Of a stretch of 64,000 bases of DNA, positions 49,025 through 64,000 are shown one piece after another. Origin of the DNA: Ramlibacter montanisoli (lineage in GTDB: Bacteria > Pseudomonadota > Gammaproteobacteria > Burkholderiales > Burkholderiaceae_C). The number at the start of each line of letters is the position of its first letter. The first letter of the stretch is position 1. The stretch is taken from contig NZ_JABFCS010000001.1 in the NCBI RefSeq assembly GCF_013087525.1, forward strand, positions 3,162,001 to 3,226,000, written 5' to 3'. The translations under genes were made by a program, and so were the position numbers. The notes under the pieces were generated by a model that worked only from the letters and a program-made list of their open reading frames with translations, searched no databases and was not told where the DNA came from.

Positions 49025-49686
49025 GCCTGCCCTATCGCAGCCAAGCGGACCTGGGCGGGCAGCTCGGGCACGGACCCGTGGTCCCGGAGCCGGAGGACGT
49101 GCGCTTCCACGAGAGCTGGGAACCGGCGGCCCTGGCGATCGTGCTGGCCATGGGCGCCACCGGCAGCTGGAACATCGACATGAGCCGCTCGGCACGCGAG
49201 ACTTTGCCGGACTACGAGCGCCTCAGCTACTACCGCATCTGGCTGGCCGCGCTGGAAAAGCTGATGGCCGAGCGCGGCCAGGTGCTGCCCGGGGAGGTCG
49301 ACGCGGGGCAGGCGCTGCACGCGCCGGTGCCGGTCGCGCGCGTGCTGCATGCGGGTGATGTCGCCGCGGCACTGGCCAAGGGTTCCCCGACCTGGCGGCC
49401 CGATCCCGCGCCGCCGCGCTTCGCCGTCGGCGACCGGGTGCGCACGCGCGCCCAGGCCGTGCCGCATCACACTCGCCTGCCGGGCTACGCCCGCGGCAAG
49501 GTCGGCACCATCGCGCGCGTGCACGGCAGCCACGTGTTCGCCGACACGCACGCGCATGGCCAGGGCGAGCAGCCGCAGCCGCTGTACACGGTGGTGTTCG
49601 ACGCGGGGGAGCTGTGGGGCGAGGGCGCGGCGCCGGGCCTGCGCGTGTCCATCGACGCCTGGCAGCCTTACCTCGCGCCGGCCTGA
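49021..49686 (+). CDS. Nitrile hydratase beta subunit
   Basis: 221 residues. [25 protein letters not shown] is the conserved N-terminus, with [25 protein letters not shown] next. The C-terminal SH3-like domain has [29 protein letters not shown], and [15 protein letters not shown] is also typical. It pairs with the alpha subunit to form the active site. Translationally coupled with alpha through a 4-base overlap. Confidence 0.94.
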   Translation: MSLPYRSQADLGGQLGHGPVVPEPEDVRFHESWEPAALAIVLAMGATGSWNIDMSRSARETLPDYERLSYYRIWLAALEKLMAERGQVLPGEVDAGQALHAPVPVARVLHAGDVAAALAKGSPTWRPDPAPPRFAVGDRVRTRAQAVPHHTRLPGYARGKVGTIARVHGSHVFADTHAHGQGEQPQPLYTVVFDAGELWGEGAAPGLRVSIDAWQPYLAPA

Positions 49687-49689
49687 GGC

Positions 49690-49905
49690 TCAGCGCCGGG
49701 TCGCGAGCAGCGCGCGCAGGCGCTCCGCTTCCTGCTGCATCAGCGCCATGCACCGGCGCAGCAGGTGCAGCACCAGGTCGCCCCCGGGGTCCTCATCCGG
49801 ATGCGGCAGGCGTGCGCCATGGCGCGCCAGCACTTCCTCCAGCCGCTGCAGCGCGGTCCGCAACTCTTCGCGCGTGGGCAGGGCGCTGTGTGCGGATTCG
49901 GACAT
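49690..49905 (-). CDS. Possible small hypothetical protein antisense to the locus
   Basis: 71 residues (MSESAHSALPTREELRTALQ start), largely helical and Leu/Arg-rich, with one cysteine. It begins at an ATG opposite the crp promoter region and stops 3 bases from the beta-subunit stop. Length and amphipathic sequence (LVLHLLRRCMALMQQEAERL) look gene-like, but there is no recognised family and the ribosome binding site is weak. It could be spurious. Confidence 0.5.
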   Translation of the reverse strand: MSESAHSALPTREELRTALQRLEEVLARHGARLPHPDEDPGGDLVLHLLRRCMALMQQEAERLRALLATRR

Positions 49906-49970
49906 GGAGCGCACTATAGGTGACGCGGAGGGGCTATAACGACACCCCCGGTGCAAAAAGGGATCAAGGG

Positions 49971-50687
49971 ATGGACAGCGTGCAATCCGACCTGCGGGCC
50001 AATCGCCTGCTGGCCCTGCTCGACGACGCCACGCTGCATGCGGTGGCGCCCGCTCTGGAGCCGGCGCGCCTGGAGCTGCGCCAGCTGCTGTGGGAGGAAG
50101 GGCAGCCGATGGAGCACGCCTGGTTTCCCGCGGCCGGGGTGCTGTCGATGCTCGGTGCCGTCGCGAGCGACACCAAGATCGAGGTCGGCACCATAGGGAG
50201 CGAAGGCGTGCTGGCCGTGCCCATGCTGCTGGGCGCACAGCGCAGTCCCGGCATCGTGTTCGTGCAGGTCGAAGGCGCCGGCTGGCGCATGCCCGCGGCA
50301 GCGTTCGCGGCCGCCGCGCAGGCGCACCCGGGCTTCCTGCGCGTGATGCACGCCTACACCCATGCCTTGTTCGTCCAGGTGTCGCAAGGGACCGCCTGCA
50401 ACCGCGCGCATGCAGTGGAGCAGCGCTGCGCGCGCTGGCTGCTGCAGACGCACGACCGCGTGCGCGGCAATGCCTTCGACCTCACGCAGGAGTTCCTCGC
50501 GCACATGCTGGGCGAGCGGCGCGCGACGGTGAACCAGGTCGCCTCCATGCTGCAGCACCGCGGCCTGATCCGCTACACGCGCGGGCACATCGAGGTGACC
50601 GACCGCGACGGCCTGGAGGCGGCCGCCTGCCCGTGCTACCGCTTCGTGCGCGACGAGTACGAGCGCATCCTGGTGCCGCAGGCATGA
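49971..50687 (+). CDS. Crp/Fnr-family transcriptional regulator
   Basis: 238 residues. A cyclic-nucleotide-binding-type beta-roll at about residues 15-130 (EEGQPMEHAWFPAAGVLSML, VGTIGSEGVLAVPMLLG) is followed by a C-terminal winged helix with the recognition segment LTQEFLAHMLGERRATVNQVASMLQHRGLIRYTRGHIEV. No Fnr-type cysteine set is present, so an Fe-S oxygen sensor is unlikely. The stop overlaps the ATG of the nitrile hydratase accessory gene (ATGA), putting the regulator inside the nitrile hydratase locus. Confidence 0.92.
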   Translation: MDSVQSDLRANRLLALLDDATLHAVAPALEPARLELRQLLWEEGQPMEHAWFPAAGVLSMLGAVASDTKIEVGTIGSEGVLAVPMLLGAQRSPGIVFVQVEGAGWRMPAAAFAAAAQAHPGFLRVMHAYTHALFVQVSQGTACNRAHAVEQRCARWLLQTHDRVRGNAFDLTQEFLAHMLGERRATVNQVASMLQHRGLIRYTRGHIEVTDRDGLEAAACPCYRFVRDEYERILVPQA

Positions 50688-51049
50688 ACCCCTTCCACGA
50701 ATTGCCCGGCCTGCCGCGCGACGGCGAAGGACCGGTGTTCGGCGCGCCCTGGCAGGCCCAGGCCTTCGCCATGACGCTGGCGCTGTACCGGCACGGCCTG
50801 TTCACCTGGCCCGAGTGGGCGCAAGCCCTCGCCGAGCGGATCCAGGCGGCGCCGGCGCAGCCCGGCGAAGACGCGGGCGATGCCTACTACCGCCAGTGGC
50901 TGGAAGCGCTGGAGCACCTGGTGGCCGCCAAGGGTGCGAGCTCCGCCGTCGAACTGCACCGCTACCAGGAGGCCTGGGACCATGCGGCCGACCGCACGCC
51001 GCACGGGCAGCCGATCGAACTGCGGCCGGACGACTTCGGCGCTGCCTAG
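50684..51049 (+). CDS. Nitrile hydratase accessory protein
   Basis: 121 residues. LPGLPRDGEGPVFGAPWQAQAFAMTLALYRHGLFTWPEWAQAL matches the small activator (p14K/NhlE-like) that resembles the N-terminal half of the beta subunit and helps insert cobalt into the alpha subunit. DAYYRQWLEALEHLVAAKG is also typical. It overlaps the crp gene by four bases, so is co-translated with it and not directly with the structural genes. Confidence 0.9.
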   Translation: MNPFHELPGLPRDGEGPVFGAPWQAQAFAMTLALYRHGLFTWPEWAQALAERIQAAPAQPGEDAGDAYYRQWLEALEHLVAAKGASSAVELHRYQEAWDHAADRTPHGQPIELRPDDFGAA

Positions 51050-51086
51050 GCAGCCTGCACCGCCGGCGGACGCGCAGTCCCCTTGC

Positions 51087-51446
51087 TCAATCGATCGCGA
51101 AGGCGCTGCGCAAGGCCTCGCAGAAGGCCCGCGTGCCGCTCAGCGTGAGGCTGAGCGTGATGCGCGGCGCGGCGGGCGCCGCATCGTGCAGGTCCAGCCC
51201 GCCCGCGCCGTACTGCACGCGCAAGGGCGTGCTGGTCTCGCGCGTCCCCTGCAGTTCGTAGTCCCACTCGCCGCCTTCGTCCAGTGCGGCCGCGGGCCCG
51301 AAGGAGCGCTCGGCCCAGCCGAGCACGCGCAGCACTTCCGCCTGCAGCGCGGCGAACTGCGCCGGCGCCACCGAAGCCATCGCATCGAAGCTGCCCCGGC
51401 CCTCGGCGTCGCCGCTGGATTCGAAGTCCAGGTACTGGAGGCTCAT
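51087..51446 (-). CDS. Hypothetical protein
   Basis: 119 residues (MSLQYLDFESSGDAEGRGSF start). The second half looks like beta-strands (GEWDYELQGTRETSTPLRVQ, PRITLSLTLSGTRAFCEAL). No signal peptide or known motif. Convergent with the accessory gene, 37 bases apart. From memory, similar proteins occur in Comamonadaceae. Function unknown. Confidence 0.72.
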   Translation of the reverse strand: MSLQYLDFESSGDAEGRGSFDAMASVAPAQFAALQAEVLRVLGWAERSFGPAAALDEGGEWDYELQGTRETSTPLRVQYGAGGLDLHDAAPAAPRITLSLTLSGTRAFCEALRSAFAID

Positions 51447-51473
51447 GGCCGGACCGACGCCGCGGATGACACG

Positions 51474-53144
51474 CTAGCTGCCGGCCTCGGCGACGCGCGC
51501 ATCGATCAGCTTCACCAGCTCGCCGATGTCCAGCGGCTTGACCATGTGGCGGTCGAAGCCCGCGTCCCGCGCCTTCTGCACGTCCTGCGGCTGGCCCCAG
51601 CCGGTGACCGCCACCAGCGTGCGCGCGGTGCCCGAAGCCTGTGCCCGGATGAGGCGGCAGGTTTCGTAGCCGTTGAGCTTGGGCATGCCGATGTCCAGCA
51701 GCACGAGGTGCGGGTCGAAGCTTTCCGCCTCCAGTACCGCGGCCTCGCCATCATGCACCTGGCGCACCTCGTGTCCCATCACCTCCAGCAGCACCCCCAG
51801 CGTCTCGGCGGCGTCGTGGTTGTCGTCCGCCACCAGGATGCGCAGGCCCACCGCGGCCGTGGCGGCGGCGGGCGCCTGTGCCGGCTGCGTCTCGGTCGCC
51901 GGCTCGCTGCCCACGACGGGAATCCGCACCAGGAACTCGCTGCCCTTGCCCAGGCCCTCGCTGCGCGCGGTGACGTTGCCGCCGTGCAGCTGCACCAGCC
52001 TGCGCGTGAGGGCCAGGCCGATGCCCAGGCCACCCTTGGACCGCGACAGCGCCGGCTCCTCCTGCGAGAACATCTCGAACACTTCCTCCAGCCGGTGCGG
52101 CTGGATGCCCATGCCGTTGTCGCGCACGGCCACCAGCGCGGTGCCGCCCTCGGCCACCACGCGCACCTCGATCTGGCCGCCCGGGTCGGTGTACTTGGCC
52201 GCATTGCTCAGCAGGTTCATCAGGGCCTGGGACAGACGCGCGGGGTCGGCGTCCACCAGCAGCCGGGCCGGCGGCTGCACGATCGTGAGCTTGTGGCCCG
52301 AGCCGTCGATCTGCGGCTGGATGGTCTCCACCGCCTCGGCCAGGATGGCGTCCAGTGCCACCTGCTTGCGGCGCAGCTCGATGCGTCCCTGGTTGATGCG
52401 GCTGATGTCCATCAGGTCGTCGATCAGCCGGCCCAGGCCGTGCACCTGGCGGTCGATCACTTCCGAAGCCCACTGCACATCGGACGTGCCGGGCCCGCGC
52501 AGCTTGAGGAAATGGATCGCGTTGCGGATCGGCGCGAGCGGATTGCGCAGTTCGTGCGCGAGCGTCGCCAGGAATTCGTCCTTGCGCCGGCCCGCTTCGC
52601 GCAGCAGTTCCTCGCTGGCCTGCAGGGCCGCGGTGCGTTCGGTCACCCGCTGGTCCAGCGAGGCGTTGAGCTCGCTCAGGCGCTCCTCGGCGCGCCGCCG
52701 CTCCGTCACCTCCGCCAGCAGCATGCGGTTGGCCCGCTCCAATTCGCGGCCCTTCTTGTGCAGCTCGGCGAACACCGACACCTTGGACTTCAGCACCGCC
52801 GGGTTCACCGGCTTGTGCAGGTAGTCCACGGCGCCGGAGCCGTAGCCTTCGAGGATGTGCTGGTCCTCGTTGTAGAAGGCGGTGAGGAAGATGATCGGGA
52901 TGCGCGCGGTCTTCCTGCGCTCCTTCACCAGCTGCGCCAGCTCGAAGCCGGTCATGCCGGGCATCTGCACGTCCAGCACCAGCAGCGCGAACTCGTCGGC
53001 CATCAGCGCCAGCAGCGCTTCGTCGCCCGAGGTGGCCCGCACCAGCCGGTAGCTCGGGTCGTCCAGGATGGACTCCAGGACCGCGAGGTTCCTCGGCTCG
53101 TCGTCGACGATGAGGATGTTGACTCTTTCGATGGTGCTGGTCAT
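51474..53144 (-). CDS. Hybrid histidine kinase: receiver-kinase-receiver
   Basis: 556 residues, no membrane segment. An N-terminal receiver (residues about 8-125; ILIVDDEPRN, phospho-Asp in LLVLDVQMPG, HKPVN) leads through a coiled coil to HisKA with LATLAHELRNPLAPIRNAIHFL, then HATPase (LMNLLSNAAKYTDPGG, VRDNGMGIQP, GGLGIGLALTRRLVQLHGG) and a C-terminal receiver (ILVADDNHDAAETLG, VLLDIGMPK, VKPLD). It starts 7 bases after the giant kinase stop on the same strand, so the two are an operon and a likely phosphorelay pair. Confidence 0.94.
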   Translation of the reverse strand: MTSTIERVNILIVDDEPRNLAVLESILDDPSYRLVRATSGDEALLALMADEFALLVLDVQMPGMTGFELAQLVKERRKTARIPIIFLTAFYNEDQHILEGYGSGAVDYLHKPVNPAVLKSKVSVFAELHKKGRELERANRMLLAEVTERRRAEERLSELNASLDQRVTERTAALQASEELLREAGRRKDEFLATLAHELRNPLAPIRNAIHFLKLRGPGTSDVQWASEVIDRQVHGLGRLIDDLMDISRINQGRIELRRKQVALDAILAEAVETIQPQIDGSGHKLTIVQPPARLLVDADPARLSQALMNLLSNAAKYTDPGGQIEVRVVAEGGTALVAVRDNGMGIQPHRLEEVFEMFSQEEPALSRSKGGLGIGLALTRRLVQLHGGNVTARSEGLGKGSEFLVRIPVVGSEPATETQPAQAPAAATAAVGLRILVADDNHDAAETLGVLLEVMGHEVRQVHDGEAAVLEAESFDPHLVLLDIGMPKLNGYETCRLIRAQASGTARTLVAVTGWGQPQDVQKARDAGFDRHMVKPLDIGELVKLIDARVAEAGS

Positions 53145-53151
53145 GGTTTGC

Positions 53152-60329
<7,178 letters not shown>

Positions 60330-60445
60330 GGAAGCTCCGTATTCCTGTGCAGCGCGGCAAGTGTCGACGCGAACATCCAATGCTGTCGTAGGACGCCGCC
60401 GACACAGCGAGCTCAAGGCCGAGCAGGCCGCCGAACTGTGGCGAA

Positions 60446-62298
<1,853 letters not shown>

Positions 62299-62338
62299 GT
62301 ATGCGCATTCTCATGCACAAGCCGCGCCGCCTGCAGCC

Positions 62339-62680
62339 TCAGCGGCGGTAGGGATTGTTCGGACGGCGGTCCTGGTGGTCGGGCGTGCCGTCGCCGTCGC
62401 TGTCCTGCTGCACGGTGCCGTAGGGATAGGACGGAGCGCTGCCATAGGGATAGGTGCCGTAGCTGCCCGGATAGCTGCCCTGGCTCCCCGGATAGGTGGC
62501 GGCGGGGTAGCTGCCGTAGTTGCCGGGATAGCTGCCATAGGTATAGACCGGCCCGGTCTGGTACTGCACGTTCGCCGGGCCGTAGCCGGGCTGGCCGTAG
62601 CCGTAGCCGTAGGGATCGCCGTAGCTGGCGCAGCCGGCCAGCACGGCGACGGCGGCCAGGGGAAGAAGGAGAGCTTTCAT
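62339..62680 (-). CDS. Low-complexity Tyr/Gly/Pro-rich lipoprotein
   Basis: 113 residues. Signal peptide MKALLLPLAAVAVLAGC with lipobox LAGC, then a low-complexity region built of YPGSYGSYP-like and GYGYGQPGYG repeats, ending in DSDGDGTPDHQDRRPNNP, which resembles a calcium-binding thrombospondin type 3 motif. Probably an envelope lipoprotein. It is on the same strand as the kinase genes, 40 bases upstream of the PAS kinase. Function unknown. Confidence 0.82.
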   Translation of the reverse strand: MKALLLPLAAVAVLAGCASYGDPYGYGYGQPGYGPANVQYQTGPVYTYGSYPGNYGSYPAATYPGSQGSYPGSYGTYPYGSAPSYPYGTVQQDSDGDGTPDHQDRRPNNPYRR

Positions 62681-62785
62681 GGGACGGACCTCACAGCATG
62701 TTCATTGCTGCAGCCAGTCTGCGCAGCGCGGCCGTTCACCGGCGCAGGGACACTGCCGCTTTACCTGTAGGAGGCCGCGATGCGC

Positions 62786-63184
62786 TCAGCCCGCCGCCGG
62801 CGGCAGCACCTGCAGCAAGGCGGCCACCATCACCGGCTTGAGCAGGAAGTGGTCGAAGCCGGCGAGCTGCGCGGCCTCGCGGTCGGTCGTGGAGTTCGAC
62901 CCGGTGAGCGCCACCACCTTGATCGCCTCGGTGCCCGCGGCCTGGCGGATCCGCGTGCAGGCCAGCACGCCGCCCATGTGCGGCATGTGCAGGTCGAGGA
63001 TCACCACCGCCGGCCTGTGCTCCAGTGCCGCGGCGACGCCGGCTTCGCCGTCGTAGGCCACGATCGGCTCGAAGCCCAGCATCTCGAGCAGCTGCGCCAG
63101 CGTGTCCGCGCCGTCCCTTTCGTCGTCCACGACCAGGACGCGCGTCGGGCGGGACGCTGGGGGTGAGGCGGGCTCGTTCTCCAT
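62786..63184 (-). CDS. Single-domain response regulator
   Basis: 132 residues, a CheY-like receiver alone. Acidic pocket VLVVDDERDGADT, phospho-aspartate in VVILDLHMPHMGG, threonine in VVALTGS and lysine in FLLKPVM are all present. No DNA-binding domain. It lies at the head of the minus-strand signalling cluster and may carry phosphate between kinases. Confidence 0.93.
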   Translation of the reverse strand: MENEPASPPASRPTRVLVVDDERDGADTLAQLLEMLGFEPIVAYDGEAGVAAALEHRPAVVILDLHMPHMGGVLACTRIRQAAGTEAIKVVALTGSNSTTDREAAQLAGFDHFLLKPVMVAALLQVLPPAAG

Positions 63185-63464
63185 CCTGCAAAGGTAGCAG
63201 TTCGGCGCGCCCGCGGGTTGAGCAAGACCAGTGCCCGCAGGGCCTTGCGCGGCCGGGCCTCCCGGCGTGGCCGCGGCTCGGCAAATGGGTTACGATGGTC
63301 CGGCCCGACGTCTGCAAGACAGTCATCCTGAGGCCTCTTCCCCTTCGCGCCCCTGCCGGGCGTGTCGCAGTCGAATCCCCCATCGTTGATCTTCCTGGCG
63401 TCGGTTCCGCGCCAGCCTTGCGCCTCGCAGGGGCTGGTCAGAGAGTCGAACAGGAGACACGCCG
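63185..63464. other. Intergenic region between divergent regulator and small basic protein
   Basis: About 280 bases with no convincing gene on either strand. It should hold promoters for the receiver gene (minus) and the Lys-rich small protein (plus). GGTTACGATGG near 63287 contains a possible -10 (TACGAT) but no clear -35. Confidence 0.35.
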
Positions 63465-63628
63465 ATGGCCAAACCCAACTACGCATTCGCCAAGCGCCAG
63501 CGCGAGCTGGAGAAGAAGCGCAAGAAGGAAGAGAAGGCGCTGGGCCGCAAGGAGCCGCACGAACAGGAACAGGACCCCGCCGCCCCCGTTCCCGCCGCCG
63601 TCGTCCCCCAGCCCCCGAACCCAAGTGA
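63465..63628 (+). CDS. Small Lys/Glu-rich protein, frameshifted at its end
   Basis: About 54 residues. MAKPNYAFAKRQRELEKKRK followed by KEEKALGRK is a highly charged helix, then a proline-rich tail. An AGGAGA site precedes the ATG. The frame misses a stop unless one C is added to a C-run at about 63611-63615; this gives a PPEPK ending at 63628 and 165 bases. Small proteins with this N-terminus are common in Burkholderiales; function unknown. Confidence 0.7.
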
Positions 63629-63669
63629 GCGCTGCCCGTCCGGAAGACCGCCGGCGAGGAGAACTGCAG

Positions 63670-63876
63670 TTGAAAGACGACGTCAAGACCGAGCTGCGCG
63701 CCGATGGCCTGCGCTACGTGTCGAAATCCAGCGGGACGGACTTTCCCGGCGCGTTCGGCGCGACCATGAGCTGCTTCCGCTGCGGCCGGCACGTGCCGCG
63801 CTCCGGCCTGCGCTCCTTCCTGCTGGCCGGCTCGCGCCAGTACTGCTGCCGCAACGGCTGCGCGGTTCCCGGCTAG
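63670..63876 (+). CDS. Small cysteine-rich (zinc-ribbon-like) hypothetical protein
   Basis: 68 residues from a TTG with a GGAGAA site 6 bases upstream; a GTG at 63625 overlapping the previous stop is an alternative. MSCFRCGRHVPRSGL and QYCCRNGC contain a CxxC and a CCxxxC group, suggesting one zinc site. The N-terminal part is LKDDVKTELRADGLRYVSKS. Function unknown. Confidence 0.68.
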   Translation: MKDDVKTELRADGLRYVSKSSGTDFPGAFGATMSCFRCGRHVPRSGLRSFLLAGSRQYCCRNGCAVPG

Positions 63877-63936
63877 ACCCGTTTTCCCGGAGCTTCGTTC
63901 AGGCTCCGTTCAGGACCGCCCCGCCACACTGGCAGG

Positions 63937-64000
63937 ATGAAGGCGGTCCCCACCACCCTGAAACTGCTGGCGCAGCTGGTCGCATCCGTGCTGCTGGCCT
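63937..64000 (+). CDS. Partial protein with N-terminal hydrophobic segment
   Basis: Only 21 codons are inside the window: MKAVPTTLKLLAQLVASVLL. This looks like a signal peptide or first membrane helix. The ATG follows two direct copies of GTTCAGG (63897-63903 and 63908-63914) spaced 11 bases apart, typical of a response-regulator binding site. The product cannot be identified. Confidence 0.55.
   Translation, partial: MKAVPTTLKLLAQLVASVLLA

Overview
The window looks like chromosomal DNA of a GC-rich betaproteobacterium of the order Burkholderiales, most likely a Comamonadaceae member (Ramlibacter/Variovorax-like). This is inferred from the gene mix: rplM-rpsI beside a DUF6776-type protein, a Bug/TctC binding protein, an SAH riboswitch on ahcY, a DUF1289 protein, a double-length UvrA and CoA-linked carboxylase genes. 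I see no rRNA, tRNA, CRISPR array, IS element or prophage.

Layout. 1-1.3 kb: rplM-rpsI and a partial membrane protein. 1.5-5.2 kb: rlmJ, two tandem CAP-domain proteins, a fructosamine-kinase-family protein and a ClpP-like protease. 5.3-8.5 kb: a methyl-cycle operon ahcY-tlyA-metF led by an SAH riboswitch. 8.6-11.5 kb: a stand-alone ATP-dependent DNA ligase facing a LigD-type polymerase and Tag glycosylase. 11.6-18 kb: prfC, an S41 protease lipoprotein, a HAD phosphatase, a class I amidotransferase, a Bug protein and an outer-membrane beta-barrel. 18-25 kb: an acetylpolyamine/histone deacetylase overlapping a double-length uvrA. 25-30 kb: an ABC binding protein, a sensor kinase with a degenerate ATPase domain and an MHS-type transporter with a small membrane protein. 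30-42 kb: branched acyl-CoA (leucine or acyclic terpene) catabolism with a divergent AraC regulator. 42-46 kb: hemerythrin and a class III ribonucleotide reductase under a paired NrdR-box site. 46-51.5 kb: an MFS transporter, an RcnB-like protein and a cobalt-type nitrile hydratase locus with a Crp/Fnr gene inside it. 51.5-63.2 kb: a minus-strand phosphorelay cluster centred on an approximately 2,392-residue soluble hybrid kinase with 16 HAMP-like repeats resembling fungal NIK1/OS-1 kinases. 63.4-64 kb: small proteins and the start of a further gene.

A quality issue runs through the window. About 20 one- or two-base indels, mostly in G or C runs, break otherwise intact genes (uvrA, nrdD, tag, ligD polymerase, the carboxylase alpha subunit, the giant kinase and others). 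In nearly every case the gene length becomes a multiple of three after the inferred correction. I read these as sequencing or assembly errors and annotate each gene across its breaks, giving the break position. Three copies of an intergenic inverted-repeat element (near 1.4, 5.2 and 34.8 kb) are a separate recurring structure.
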